Below, piece by piece: positions 41,486 through 53,120 of a stretch of 64,000 nucleotides of DNA. The stretch is from positions 3,534,001-3,598,000 of the forward strand of contig CAVVHH010000002.1 in the NCBI GenBank assembly GCA_963748005.1, given 5' to 3'. The DNA comes from CAILZL01 sp963748005. Its GTDB lineage: Bacteria; Pseudomonadota; Gammaproteobacteria; Steroidobacterales; Steroidobacteraceae. The notes beneath the pieces are model-generated. The model ran no database searches. It was not told the DNA's origin and saw only the letters and a list, made by a program, of their open reading frames with translations. Within the stretch, counting starts at the first letter, position 1. Each line of letters starts with the position of its first letter. The translations under genes were made by a program, and so were the position numbers.

Positions 41486-43543
41486 TTACTTCACTTTCAT
41501 GCCCGGCTGAGCGCCACTATCGGGGGAGAGAATGAAGATGGTTTTATTTCCGGGCTTCTCGCCATCTTTCGCATCGGAACCCGCCGCCAGCACCATGCCT
41601 TCGGAAATGCCGAAGCGCATCTTGCGGGGTTTGAGATTGGCAAACACCAGCGTCAGCCGACCGATCAACTGCGTTGGTTCATAGGCAGCGCGAATGCCCG
41701 CGAAGATGGTACGTGTGCCCAGTTCGCCAAGATCCACGCTCAACTTGAGCAGCTTGTCGGCACCGTCCACCAGTTCGGCATTGATGATTCTGGCGATACG
41801 CAAATCCAGCTTGGCAAAATCATCAACGGTGACTTCGTCCGGTGTCGTTGCAGTTGCGGGTGGGGTGGCAAGCGCGGGACCGGCAGTTCTTGGCGCTTCG
41901 TTGGTCTGCTGATTGGCCGCCAGCATGGCCTTTATTGCAGCCGGATCGATACGCGTGGCCAGCGGCTCATAGGCATTGATCCTGGTGCCCAGCAAGGGTC
42001 GCTGCACATCATCCCAGGTGAGTTCGTTGCTGTTGAGGAATACCTCAGCCCTGTTTACCAGTTGTGGCAGCACGGGTTTGAGCAGCATGACTAGTACGCG
42101 GAACATATTGATAGCCTGCGTGCACACGCCGTGCACATCAGTTGCGCGTTCCGGATCCTTGGCCATCAGCCAGGGTTTGTTCTGGTCGATATACAGATTG
42201 GCCTTGTCGGCCAGCGCCATGATTTCGCGCATCGCGGCGGCGTAATCGCGACCTTCGTACAGCTCGGCAATGTCTGGCAACTTGCGCAGGAAGTCATCGT
42301 ACAGATCGGGTTCGGGCAGTTTGATGGCCAGACGATTGTCGAAACTGCGCGCCAGAAAGCCGGCACAGCGGCTGGCGATGTTCACCAGTTTGCCGACGAT
42401 GTCCGAGTTCACCTTGTTGACGAAGTCGTCCAGACCGAGATCCAGATCGTCCAGCCCTGAGCCCAGACGCGAGGCAAAGAAGTAGCGCAGTGGTTCGGTG
42501 GGCAGATGCTCGCGCCACGTGGTCGCGGTGATGAAGGTGCCGCGTGACTTGGACATCTTTTCGCCATTGATGGTGAGAAAACCGTGTACGAACACACCGC
42601 TCGGGGTGCGGAAGCCTGCGCCATGCAGCACCGCCGGCCAGAACAGCGAGTGGAAGTACAGGATGTCCTTGCCGATGAAGTGATACAGCTCGGTGGGACT
42701 GGCGGGTTTCCACCACGCCTCGAAGCCCCAGCCATGTTTGCGGCACAGGTTGAGGAAGCTGGCCATGTAGCCGACCGGTGCATCCAGCCATACGTAAAAG
42801 TATTTGCCGGGGTGACCGGGAATTTCAAAACCGAAGTAGGGGGCATCGCGCGAAATGTCCCAGTCCTTGAGGCCCGCTGCAAACCATTCGTCCAGCTTGT
42901 TGGCCACCGAATCCTGCAGCGTGCCGGAACGCGTCCATTCGCGCAGCATGGTTTCGAAATTACCCAGCTTGAAGAACAGGTGTTCCGACTCGCGTTGTAC
43001 CGGTGTGGTGCCACTGACCACGGAAACCGGATTTTTCAGTTCGCCGGGTGAGTAGGTCGCGCCGCACACTTCACAGTTATCGCCATACTGACCGGGCGAG
43101 TTGCAACGTGGGCAAGTGCCTTTCACGAAGCGATCCGGCAGGAACATCTTCGCTTGTTCGTCATACGCCTGGCGCACCGAACGGCTCTCGATATGGCCGC
43201 TGCGTTCCAGAGCCTCGAACAGGCGGTAGGTCAGTTCGCGATTCTCATCTGAGTGTGTGCTGTGAAAATTGTCAAAGCCGATGTTGAACGCATCCAGATC
43301 GGCCTTGTGCTCGACGGCCATGCGCGCAATGAGTTCCTCCGGCGTGATGCCCTCCGACTGGGCACGGAGCATGATGGGCGTGCCATGTGTGTCGTCCGCG
43401 CACACATACATGCACTCGTGACCGCGCAGCTGCTGGAAGCGCACCCAGATATCGGTCTGGACTGCTTCAAGAATATAGCCCAAGTGAATTGGACCATTGG
43501 CATAGGGCAGGGCGCTGGTGACGAGAATGCGGCGTTTGCTCAT
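41486..43543 (-). CDS. metG: methionyl-tRNA synthetase
   Basis: MetG charges initiator and elongator tRNA-Met. The 685 residues show the HIGH-type motif PYANGPIHLGYILEA, the zinc knuckle CPRCNSPGQYGDNCEVCGA, the KMSKS motif in NGEKMSKSRGTFI, the anticodon-binding region and a C-terminal EMAP-like tRNA-binding domain (FAKLDLRIARI to the end), as in the dimeric E. coli enzyme. It is the first gene of a row with rnf and nth. The start is preceded by GGGAA. Confidence 0.98.
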   Translation of the reverse strand: MSKRRILVTSALPYANGPIHLGYILEAVQTDIWVRFQQLRGHECMYVCADDTHGTPIMLRAQSEGITPEELIARMAVEHKADLDAFNIGFDNFHSTHSDENRELTYRLFEALERSGHIESRSVRQAYDEQAKMFLPDRFVKGTCPRCNSPGQYGDNCEVCGATYSPGELKNPVSVVSGTTPVQRESEHLFFKLGNFETMLREWTRSGTLQDSVANKLDEWFAAGLKDWDISRDAPYFGFEIPGHPGKYFYVWLDAPVGYMASFLNLCRKHGWGFEAWWKPASPTELYHFIGKDILYFHSLFWPAVLHGAGFRTPSGVFVHGFLTINGEKMSKSRGTFITATTWREHLPTEPLRYFFASRLGSGLDDLDLGLDDFVNKVNSDIVGKLVNIASRCAGFLARSFDNRLAIKLPEPDLYDDFLRKLPDIAELYEGRDYAAAMREIMALADKANLYIDQNKPWLMAKDPERATDVHGVCTQAINMFRVLVMLLKPVLPQLVNRAEVFLNSNELTWDDVQRPLLGTRINAYEPLATRIDPAAIKAMLAANQQTNEAPRTAGPALATPPATATTPDEVTVDDFAKLDLRIARIINAELVDGADKLLKLSVDLGELGTRTIFAGIRAAYEPTQLIGRLTLVFANLKPRKMRFGISEGMVLAAGSDAKDGEKPGNKTIFILSPDSGAQPGMKVK

Positions 43544-43637
43544 TGACGGGAACTATTGGGGGCGGAAAAGGGCGGCAATTATGCCATGCGAGCGGAATGG
43601 GCTGTGGACTGTAGGTCCGGATCAGACAACTCTGACT

Positions 43638-43685
43638 ACAGCCCACAGCCCACAGCCCACAGCCCACAGCCCACAGCCCACAGCC
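43638..43685. repeat. heptanucleotide tandem repeat (ACAGCCC)n
   Basis: Nearly seven copies of ACAGCCC run without interruption over 48 bases, between the pilT-family stop codon and the start of metG. A partial inverted copy (GGGCTGTGGACTGTAG) lies at 43599-43614, so a hairpin is possible. Copy number could vary by slipped-strand mispairing and alter metG expression. Confidence 0.9.
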
Positions 43686-43689
43686 TTCG

Positions 43690-44841
43690 TCAATTGTTGT
43701 CCTTCACCGCTTCAAATTTGGTTTTGTTCATGGCCTTCAGATAGGCATTGCGGCCGCTGATGAAGGCCTTGTCCAGCAGCTCCTGGATGGCGCTGTCCAT
43801 GGTGCGCATGCCCAAGCTGGCGCCGCTCTGGATGGTGTTCTCCAGCTGGTCGAGTTTGCCCTGCCGGATCAGGTTGGCCACCGCGGGGGTGTTGACCATG
43901 ATTTCCATGGCTGCCACGCGACCCGGTTTGCCCTTGGTGGGAATCAGCTGCTGCGACACGACGCCGCGCAGCGAGGTGGATAACATGGCGCGCACCTGCG
44001 CCTGTTTGTCGGCGGGGAATGAATTGATGATGCGATCCACGGTGGGCGCGGCGCCATTGGTATGCAGCGTGCCCATCACCAGAATGCCCATTTCCGCGGC
44101 GGTCACGGCAATACTGATGGTTTCGTAGTCGCGCATTTCGCCGACCAGCACCACGTCCGGATCTTCGCGCAGGGCCGAGTGCAAGGCATCGGCAAATGAG
44201 GTGGTATGCAGCCCGATTTCGCGCTGACTGATCAGACAGCTCTTGCGCGTATGCACAAATTCGATCGGGTCTTCGATGGTGATGATGTGACCCTTCATGC
44301 GCGCATTGATGTCATCGATCATCGCCGCCAGCGTGGTGGATTTGCCGGACCCGGTTTTGCCGGTCACCAGGATCAGGCCGGAGTTGAGTTTGCACAGGTT
44401 GCGCACCGCATCCGGCATCTTTAGTTCATCCAGCGATTTGGCTTTGGAAGGAATGGCACGAAACACCGCACCCAGGCCGTTGAGCTGGCGCATGATGTTG
44501 ACGCGGAAACGTGAGATGCCGGGAATAATGTGGGCAAAATCGGCACCATTTTTTTCTTCGAGACGCACGACCGCATTACGCGGCATGATTTCGCGCAGCA
44601 ATTCTTCCACGTAGCGTGGTTCCAGTGCTTCATTGCGCAGGGTATGCAGTTCGCCATAAAGACGGATGCGCGGCGGATCGCCGGCAATGAAGTGCAGGTC
44701 GGAGCCGCCCTTGGTCAGGACTTCCTTCAGATATTCATCGATGCGCTTGGGGCCCGCGGCAGCGGCTTGTGAAGCGCCTGAAATTGCAACACTAGCTGTG
44801 GTTTGAGTGGCAGTGTCAAGCGGATTGGTGCTGGTGCTCAT
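43690..44841 (-). CDS. PilT-family retraction ATPase
   Basis: This 383-residue type IV pilus retraction ATPase homologue has a 30-residue Ala/Thr-rich N-terminal extension before the PilT core (DEYLKEVLTKGGSDLHFIAG). Motifs are Walker A GKTGSGKSTT, the Asp box IITIEDPIEFVH, Walker B DPDVVLVGEMRD and the His box GTLHTN. The C-terminal NTPAVANLIRQGKLDQL resembles the PilT AIRNLIRE region. It depolymerises pilin at the inner membrane in the known family. It lies downstream of a second PilT-type gene and of a kinase fusion. Confidence 0.9.
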   Translation of the reverse strand: MSTSTNPLDTATQTTASVAISGASQAAAAGPKRIDEYLKEVLTKGGSDLHFIAGDPPRIRLYGELHTLRNEALEPRYVEELLREIMPRNAVVRLEEKNGADFAHIIPGISRFRVNIMRQLNGLGAVFRAIPSKAKSLDELKMPDAVRNLCKLNSGLILVTGKTGSGKSTTLAAMIDDINARMKGHIITIEDPIEFVHTRKSCLISQREIGLHTTSFADALHSALREDPDVVLVGEMRDYETISIAVTAAEMGILVMGTLHTNGAAPTVDRIINSFPADKQAQVRAMLSTSLRGVVSQQLIPTKGKPGRVAAMEIMVNTPAVANLIRQGKLDQLENTIQSGASLGMRTMDSAIQELLDKAFISGRNAYLKAMNKTKFEAVKDNN

Positions 44842-44861
44842 GGTTGTGCTTCGTTGCAGGC

Positions 44862-45956
44862 TCAGCCTGGCGCCAGATCGAGTTTGGGCAGAATGCTGGT
44901 GTCAGTGACATAGCGCGAGAACAGCCGTTTGTCATTGGCGTACACATAGGCATCGTCGGCATCGATTTCCTTGCTTTGTATGGCGGCCAGCAGGGCCTGA
45001 TCCAGGCTCTGCATGCCCAGTTCCTTGCCGGTCTGCAGTTGCGAGGGAATCTGGTGGGTCTGGTCGGTCATGATCAGTTTGCCGATGGCCTTGGTGATCA
45101 TCATGATTTCGCACATGGCCTTGCGACCGCGCAGGTCGGCTTTCTTGATCAGTACCTGCGTAATCACCGCCAGCAGGCTTTGCGCCAGAAAGGTCTTGGT
45201 CTGTTCGCGTTCATCGGCCGGCAATGCATCGACGACGCGATCGATGGTTTTTACTGCGCCGGTGGTGTGCAGCGTGCCCAGCACCAGATGGCCGGTTTCA
45301 GCGGCGGTCATGGCCCAGCGGATGGTTTCGGCGTCGCGCAATTCACCGACCAGAATCACATCCGGGTCTTCACGCAGCGCGGCGCGCACGCCTTCGGAAA
45401 AGCTGGGCAGGTGGGTGTGCAGTTCGCGCTGGATGACCTGACTCAGCTTGCTGCGGTGAACGAATTCGATTGGATCTTCCAGGCTGATGATGTTCAGTTT
45501 ACGCGTGCGGTTGAGGTAGTCGATCATCGCCGCCAGCGTAGTGGACTTGCCCGTGCCGGTGGAGCCGGTGACCAGGATCATGCCCTGATGGTTATCGCAC
45601 AATTGCCGGATCACCGGCGGCAATTCCAGGGATTCCAGTGAGGGTACCTCGGTGGGAATGGCGCGAAAGGTGGCGCCCACACCCGTGTCCTTGCGGAACA
45701 CATTGGCGCGAAACCGGCCGCCGTTGCCGGATACGTAGGAGAAATCGAGGTCGTTGCCCTTGCGCAGATGTTCCTGCTGCGGACGGGTGGTGATCTCGGC
45801 GATGTAGCCATCCAGCTCGGCCTGCGACAGGTCGCGGAACTTCACCGGCATCAGATCGCCGTACATGCGCAGCATGGGCGGAATGCCCACGGCGAAATGA
45901 ATGTCGGAACAGCCCTGATCGGTGCCCAGTTTCAAGAATGCGTCGATACGTGCCAT
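44862..45956 (-). CDS. second PilT-family ATPase
   Basis: This 364-residue PilT paralog starts with LGTDQGCSDIHFAVGIPPM. Motifs are Walker A GSTGTGKSTT, IISLEDPIEFVH, DPDVILVGELRD and GTLHTTGAV. The C-terminal AIRNLIRE region is replaced by MITKAIGKLIMTDQTHQI. The two ATPases may form a PilT/PilU-like pair, one supporting the other. It is followed by the other PilT gene after 20 bases. Confidence 0.9.
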   Translation of the reverse strand: MARIDAFLKLGTDQGCSDIHFAVGIPPMLRMYGDLMPVKFRDLSQAELDGYIAEITTRPQQEHLRKGNDLDFSYVSGNGGRFRANVFRKDTGVGATFRAIPTEVPSLESLELPPVIRQLCDNHQGMILVTGSTGTGKSTTLAAMIDYLNRTRKLNIISLEDPIEFVHRSKLSQVIQRELHTHLPSFSEGVRAALREDPDVILVGELRDAETIRWAMTAAETGHLVLGTLHTTGAVKTIDRVVDALPADEREQTKTFLAQSLLAVITQVLIKKADLRGRKAMCEIMMITKAIGKLIMTDQTHQIPSQLQTGKELGMQSLDQALLAAIQSKEIDADDAYVYANDKRLFSRYVTDTSILPKLDLAPG

Positions 45957-46050
45957 ATGGACGCAGATTATGTTCGTTTGCCGGCCGCGTGTGGGGTGGT
46001 TTCAGCAAAAAGCATGTTCTGCCTGTGATGCTGCTCACAGGGGGAAGCGC

Positions 46051-46114
46051 AGGGGCGGTTCGTGAACCGCCCTCGGTGTCATTGCAATTGGGATGGGCGG
46101 TTCACGAACCGCCC

Positions 46115-46117
<3 letters not shown>
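46051..46117. repeat. GTAGGGG-type stem-loop repeat (copy 2)
   Basis: AGGGGCGGTTCGTGAACCGC at 46051-46070 and its inverted counterpart GGGCGGTTCACGAACCGCCC ending CCTA at 46117 form a long hairpin; each arm is also self-complementary. The final CTA is the stop codon of the kinase gene on the minus strand, so the repeat begins exactly at that stop. Confidence 0.8.
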
Positions 46118-48511
<2,394 letters not shown>

Positions 48512-48752
48512 CGACCCGTCTCGATATCCTTAATTAAGAAGCTCTATGAAAGGTTGTACCGGAGGAGTCGCATCCATCGAACGGCGCCGGTGCCCCCTGT
48601 AACGGCAACTCGAGCCTGATTCTTAGCATTCCGCCCCTGAGCGGCGCGGGGATTATGCCATGTTGCGCAGCGCTGGCAGCAGTAAAAGTATTCATGTCGT
48701 ATCAGGGATTTCTTGCATATATACCGGTCGCGGCAAAACGAACCCGATCCGC

Positions 48753-48758
48753 TACAAT
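48753..48758 (+). promoter_or_regulatory. possible -10 box for mrp
   Basis: TACAAT lies 43 bases before the mrp start in the divergent gap with the kinase gene. No good -35 match was seen at the usual distance, so this is only a candidate. Confidence 0.3.
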
Positions 48759-48795
48759 TGCGCCCCTTTTCCCAGGGCTCCGGCGTCTATTTCCA

Positions 48796-49881
48796 ATGAA
48801 CAGTGCACAACAACAGGCGATTCTGGCAGCGGCGGCGGCATGGGTCGAGCCGGCTGCGGGCCTGTCACTGATGAGTACCGGGACGCAATTGAGCTGCTCG
48901 ATCTCAGGGCAGCAAGCATCTTTGCAGGTGCGGCTGGCCTATCCATTGGGCGGGGCGCTGGAATCGCTGCGGGCGGCATTGAGCGCAGCCCTGGTCGAAT
49001 TCGGACCGGTCGAGCTGCAGGTGGACACGGCTATCGCGTCCTCAGCGGTGCAGCAGAATCTCAAACCGATTCAGGGCGTCAAGAACATCGTGGTCGTGGC
49101 GTCCGGCAAGGGCGGCGTGGGCAAGTCGACCACGGCGGCCAACCTCGCATTGGCGTTGGCGCACGATGGCGCACGAGTCGGCTTGCTGGATGCAGACATT
49201 TATGGCCCGAGCCAGGCGCGCATGATGGGGTTGTCTGGACAGCGACCCACCAGCACGGACGGCAAGACCTTTCAGCCCCTGTATGCCTATGGCGTGAAGG
49301 TCATGTCAATCGGTCTGCTGGTGGACGACGAGCAGCCCATGGTTTGGCGTGGCCCCATGGTCACGCAGGCCCTGACGCAGTTGTTGAATGATTGCCGCTG
49401 GGGCGAGCTGGACTATCTGATCGTCGACATGCCGCCGGGCACGGGCGATATCCAGCTGACTTTGTCGCAGCGCGTGCCGCTGAGCGGCGCGGTCATTGTC
49501 ACCACGCCGCAAGACATTGCCCTGCTCGACGCCCGCAAGGGGCTCAAGATGTTCGAGAAAGTGGGCGTGCCGGTGCTGGGCATTGTCGAGAACATGAGCA
49601 CGCATATCTGTTCGAAATGCGGTCACGAAGAACACATTTTCGGCGCCGGGGGCGGTGCCCGCATGGCGGAGCAATATGGTGTTGATCTGCTGGCCGAACT
49701 GCCCCTGGATATCCGTATTCGTGAGCAGGCGGATGACGGTAAACCCACTGTAGTAGCTGAGCCAGCCGGCGCATTGACGCAGGCTTATCTGAGTCTGGCG
49801 CGCCGCACTTCGGCGCGACTGGCCCGACATGCCGCGCAGGTGGCCAGGCCGATGCCCAGTATTGAGATTGAAGCAAGCTGA
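48796..49881 (+). CDS. apbC: Mrp/ApbC iron-sulfur carrier ATPase
   Basis: Mrp/ApbC carries [4Fe-4S] clusters to target proteins. The 361 residues have an N-terminal DUF59-like region, the deviant Walker A SGKGGVGKSTTAANLA, GLLDADIYGPSQ, LIVDMPPGTGD and the cluster CxxC in HICSKCGHEE. ATG 48796 gives the family start; upstream in-frame ATG codons belong to leader DNA. mrp and metG are neighbours in E. coli; here the PilT-kinase module lies between them. Confidence 0.95.
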   Translation: MNSAQQQAILAAAAAWVEPAAGLSLMSTGTQLSCSISGQQASLQVRLAYPLGGALESLRAALSAALVEFGPVELQVDTAIASSAVQQNLKPIQGVKNIVVVASGKGGVGKSTTAANLALALAHDGARVGLLDADIYGPSQARMMGLSGQRPTSTDGKTFQPLYAYGVKVMSIGLLVDDEQPMVWRGPMVTQALTQLLNDCRWGELDYLIVDMPPGTGDIQLTLSQRVPLSGAVIVTTPQDIALLDARKGLKMFEKVGVPVLGIVENMSTHICSKCGHEEHIFGAGGGARMAEQYGVDLLAELPLDIRIREQADDGKPTVVAEPAGALTQAYLSLARRTSARLARHAAQVARPMPSIEIEAS

Positions 49882-49907
49882 AATATTTGGATCATCAGAG
49901 AAAACAC

Positions 49908-50474
49908 ATGAGCATCAAGTCAGACAAGTGGATTCGTCGCATGGCCGAACAACACGGCATGATCGAGCCGTTCGCGCCCGGGCAGGTGCGCATGAGCAAT
50001 GAGCAGAAGATTATTTCCTACGGTACGTCCAGTTATGGCTATGACGTCCGCTGCGCCAACGAATTCAAGATCTTCACCAACATCAATTCAACCATTGTCG
50101 ATCCCAAGAGCTTTGATCCCAACAGCTTTGTCGATGTGAAGGCGGATGTGTGCATCATTCCGCCGAATTCGTTTGCCCTGGCGCGCACCGTGGAGTTCTT
50201 CCGCATTCCGCGCAGCGTGTTGACGGTGTGCCTGGGCAAGTCAACCTATGCACGCTGCGGGATCATCGTGAACGTCACGCCGCTGGAGCCTGAGTGGGAA
50301 GGTCACGTCACATTGGAATTTTCCAACACCACGCCGCTGCCCGCCAAGATTTACGCCCATGAAGGCGTGGCGCAGATGTTGTTCTTCGAGTCGGATGAAG
50401 TGTGCGAAACGTCTTATAAGGACCGCGGCGGCAAGTATCAGGGACAGACGGGTGTTACGCTGCCGAAGGCATAA
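49908..50474 (+). CDS. dcd: dCTP deaminase
   Basis: Dcd deaminates dCTP to dUTP as part of dTTP synthesis. The 188 residues fit the family: SIKSDKWIRRMAEQHGMIEPF, GTSSYGYDVRCANEFKIF, the active-site region KSTYARCGIIVNVTPLEPEWEGHVTLEFSN and the C-terminal YKDRGGKYQGQTGVTLPKA. ATG 49908 is chosen over an upstream 49887 codon because MSIKSDKWI is the family N-terminus. It follows apbC by 26 bases. Confidence 0.97.
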   Translation: MSIKSDKWIRRMAEQHGMIEPFAPGQVRMSNEQKIISYGTSSYGYDVRCANEFKIFTNINSTIVDPKSFDPNSFVDVKADVCIIPPNSFALARTVEFFRIPRSVLTVCLGKSTYARCGIIVNVTPLEPEWEGHVTLEFSNTTPLPAKIYAHEGVAQMLFFESDEVCETSYKDRGGKYQGQTGVTLPKA

Positions 50475-50481
50475 GCATGCG

Positions 50482-50561
50482 TGGGGACGGTTCGTGACCG
50501 AAGGGAATGGTTGATCCACGAACAACCCTGCAAAGAGGGTCGCTCGCGAGCGACCCCTACA
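50482..50561. repeat. GTAGGGG-type stem-loop repeat (copy 3)
   Basis: This element is related to the one at 4825-4911, sharing GGTTCGTGACCGAAGG and the closing GCGACCCCTAC. It lies between the convergent dcd and DUF3108 genes. Its end overlaps the DUF3108 stop codon (CTA at 50559-50557 on the minus strand reads TAG). Confidence 0.8.
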
Positions 50562-51276
50562 ATGCCTGATACGACTTCAGCTCCATGACGATATCCACTT
50601 TGCCCTTGGTGCTGCGCTCGGCGCGCACCGGTATGTAGCCGAGCTGCGCAGCGTACCAGTAGCGGGTAGTGCGGCTGCTGCCCTTGCGTTCGCTCCTCAG
50701 CACTACGGTGTCGTATTCGCCTGAGTTCGTGCGCACCTTTGCAGTGCCGTTGCGCAGGATGGTGTATTCCTGCACTTCATCTCTTTCCAGCATGAGCAGT
50801 TCGCCGGGTTCACGTCTGGCCTGTAACGCCAGTGATGCTGCGAGCTGGATGGTCAGTCGATCCTGAGTACCTGCCGGTATCTGCAGGTTAAAGTCCTGAT
50901 CCTTGTAGTGTCCACTGACGCTGTTGCTGTTCCAGTCGAACGTATAGCGGATGTCCCTGCTGGTGTCGTTGCTGCCGTCTTCGGAACTGAACTGCAACGG
51001 CTTGACGCTGCTGCCGTCAAACATCAGATGACTGGTGTCTTCGGCCTGATCGCTGGTGAACAGACTGCCCAGGAAATTCGGCAGCAGATGCGAGCTGAAC
51101 ACATAGCGGCCATTGCCTGCGTTCTTGAGTGTGAATTCGATGTCACCGCCACTCATGCCTCGGTATTTGACGCTATAGCGCGCGGTATAGGGCTTGAGCA
51201 TCACACCGCTCTGCGCATTGACGGCCTGTGCAACCAGCAGCGCGCCCAGCAACAGGACAAGGAACTTGATGCGCAC
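50557..51276 (-). CDS. DUF3108 domain periplasmic protein
   Basis: This 239-residue secreted protein has a signal peptide (MRIKFLVLLLGALLVAQAVNA). The mature part has the DUF3108 pattern: YTARYSVKYRGMSGGDIEFTL, RDIRYTFDWNSNSVSGHY, IPAGTQDRLTIQLAASLAL and a C-terminal RYWYAAQLGYIPVRAERS. Function is unknown; a beta-rich periplasmic fold is likely. It is 21 bases after purN on the same strand, an order common in gammaproteobacteria. Confidence 0.9.
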   Translation of the reverse strand: MRIKFLVLLLGALLVAQAVNAQSGVMLKPYTARYSVKYRGMSGGDIEFTLKNAGNGRYVFSSHLLPNFLGSLFTSDQAEDTSHLMFDGSSVKPLQFSSEDGSNDTSRDIRYTFDWNSNSVSGHYKDQDFNLQIPAGTQDRLTIQLAASLALQARREPGELLMLERDEVQEYTILRNGTAKVRTNSGEYDTVVLRSERKGSSRTTRYWYAAQLGYIPVRAERSTKGKVDIVMELKSYQAL

Positions 51277-51297
51277 GTTGATCCTTGAGTGTTTTAC

Positions 51298-51969
51298 TTA
51301 GGGTATGGAGCTCAAGACCTGCAGCGGCTCAGCAAGTTCCTGACCATCCAGCCAAACCTTGCCCTGGCTTGACTTGAGTCTGCCGCTGGCAAACAGGCGC
51401 ACCGCTTCCGGATAAATGCGATGTTCCTGCTGCAGCACGCGCTGTGCCAGCGTTTGCGCCGTATCGTCGGCCAGCACCGGTACGTGCGCCTGGATCACCA
51501 CCGGGCCGCCATCCAGATCTTCCGTTACAAAGTGCACGCTGGCGCCATGCTCGCTGTCGCCGGCTTCAAGTGCGCGCTGATGGGTGTGCAGGCCGCGGTA
51601 CTTGGGCAGCAGCGAGGGATGAATGTTCAGCATGCAGTCGGCAAAGCGGCGAATGAAGTTGCCGCTGAGAATGCGCATGAAGCCGGCCAGCACCACCAGC
51701 TGCGGTGCGTAGCTGGCTACGAGGTCGGCGAGCGCAGCATCGAACTGTCCGCGTTCGGCAAACTGTTTCGGGCTGAGCACCCGCGTGGCGATTCCGAGTG
51801 CAGCGGCGGTCAGTAACCCCCTGGCATCGGCCCGATCACTGATGACGGCCTTGATGTTGATGGGCAGCTCGCCAACCCTGGCCAGCTCGGCAAGGCGCAA
51901 CATGTTGCTGCCGGTCCCCGAAATCAGGACGACTACCGGCAGTTGCGTTGCAGCTTGCTGTTCAATCAT
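51298..51969 (-). CDS. purN: phosphoribosylglycinamide formyltransferase
   Basis: PurN transfers a formyl group from 10-formyltetrahydrofolate to GAR in purine synthesis. The 223 residues show ISGTGSNMLRL for the phosphate, LAGFMRILSGNFI, the catalytic Asn/His in LNIHPSLLPKYRGLHTHQRA and the Asp in FVTEDLDGGPVVIQ. Its start touches the purM stop at 51969, so the pair is translationally coupled. Confidence 0.96.
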   Translation of the reverse strand: MIEQQAATQLPVVVLISGTGSNMLRLAELARVGELPINIKAVISDRADARGLLTAAALGIATRVLSPKQFAERGQFDAALADLVASYAPQLVVLAGFMRILSGNFIRRFADCMLNIHPSLLPKYRGLHTHQRALEAGDSEHGASVHFVTEDLDGGPVVIQAHVPVLADDTAQTLAQRVLQQEHRIYPEAVRLFASGRLKSSQGKVWLDGQELAEPLQVLSSIP

Positions 51970-53006
51970 CAGGGTGTAACGACTACGCCACCATTGCCGG
52001 TGCGCACTTCGCCAATAATGAATGCGCCGGGTTCGCCAAGTGCGCGCAATGCTGCCAATGCCTTGTCGGCATTTTCTCTGGCTACGCAGATCGTCATGCC
52101 CACGCCGCAGTTGAAGGTGCGCAGCATCTCGTGTTCATCGATGTTGCCTTGTTGCTGCAACCACTGGAACACGGGCGGCAGTGCCCAGCTGCTGCGCCTG
52201 ATCACCACTTCAAGACCTTCGGGCACAACGCGCGGAATGTTTTCCAGCAAACCACCGCCGGTGATATGTGCCACGCCATGGACGGGCAATTGCTGCATCA
52301 GCGCCAGCACGGTTTTCACATAGATCCGCGTCGGGGCAAGCAGCGCGTCATACAGGTTGGCATCGCCCACCCTGGTCTGTGGCGTGGCCTTGGCGCGTTC
52401 CAGCAACTTGCGAATCAACGAATAGCCGTTGGAATGCGGACCGGAGGAGGGCAGCGCAATCAGTACATCGCCCGCTCTGGTGTTGCTGCCATCGATGATC
52501 TGGTCTTTCTCAACGATGCCGACTGAAAACCCAGCCAGATCGTAATCCCCGGCGGCATACATGCCGGGCATTTCAGCAGTTTCACCACCAATGAGTGCGC
52601 AGCCAGCCTGCACGCAGCCCTCGACAATGCCCTTGATCACCGATTCGGCGACATCGACATTCAGTTTACCGGTGGCGTAGTAGTCCAGAAAGTAGAGCGG
52701 TTCCGCGCCTTGCACCACCACGTCGTTGACGCACATGCCGACCAGATCGATGCCGATGGTGTCGTGTCGACCGGTTTCAATGGCTAGGCGCAGCTTGGTG
52801 CCGACACCGTCGGTACCGGAAACCAGCACCGGCTTGCGATACCGGTCCAGGGGCACTTCAAACAATGCACCGAAGCCACCCAGACCACCCAAAACTTCCC
52901 TGCGCATCGAGCGTTTGACATGTGGCTTGATGCGGTCAACGAGCGCTTCGCCAGCGTCAATATCAACACCAGCGTCGCGATAAGTCAGGGATTGTGGGTC
53001 GGACAT
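51969..53006 (-). CDS. purM: phosphoribosylformylglycinamidine cyclo-ligase
   Basis: PurM closes the imidazole ring of AIR using ATP. The 345 residues contain SLTYRDAGVDIDAGEALV, VSGTDGVGTKLRLA, GIDLVGMCVNDVVVQGAEPL, IGGETAEMPGMY and HITGGGLLENIPR. The start at 53006 gives the family N-terminus MSDPQSLTYRDAGV; a longer frame to 53144 runs into the promoter region shared with the divergent DUF2066 gene. Confidence 0.97.
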   Translation of the reverse strand: MSDPQSLTYRDAGVDIDAGEALVDRIKPHVKRSMRREVLGGLGGFGALFEVPLDRYRKPVLVSGTDGVGTKLRLAIETGRHDTIGIDLVGMCVNDVVVQGAEPLYFLDYYATGKLNVDVAESVIKGIVEGCVQAGCALIGGETAEMPGMYAAGDYDLAGFSVGIVEKDQIIDGSNTRAGDVLIALPSSGPHSNGYSLIRKLLERAKATPQTRVGDANLYDALLAPTRIYVKTVLALMQQLPVHGVAHITGGGLLENIPRVVPEGLEVVIRRSSWALPPVFQWLQQQGNIDEHEMLRTFNCGVGMTICVARENADKALAALRALGEPGAFIIGEVRTGNGGVVVTP

Positions 53007-53120
53007 GAAAAAACTCAGCAGGCTGTCGGGAAATTTGCAAATGGTCGCACCGTCGCGGTGCAGCCATCCGGGCTGTGCTATTTTACACAGCCAATCAACG
53101 CACTGAATGCAAATCACGGC

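Noticed and set aside
43638..43685. CRISPR-like array
   Set aside because: The units are seven bases with no spacers, so it is a simple tandem repeat.
52920..53120. longer DUF2066 start at 52920
   Set aside because: It would overlap the divergent purM coding region and place the signal peptide inside the protein.
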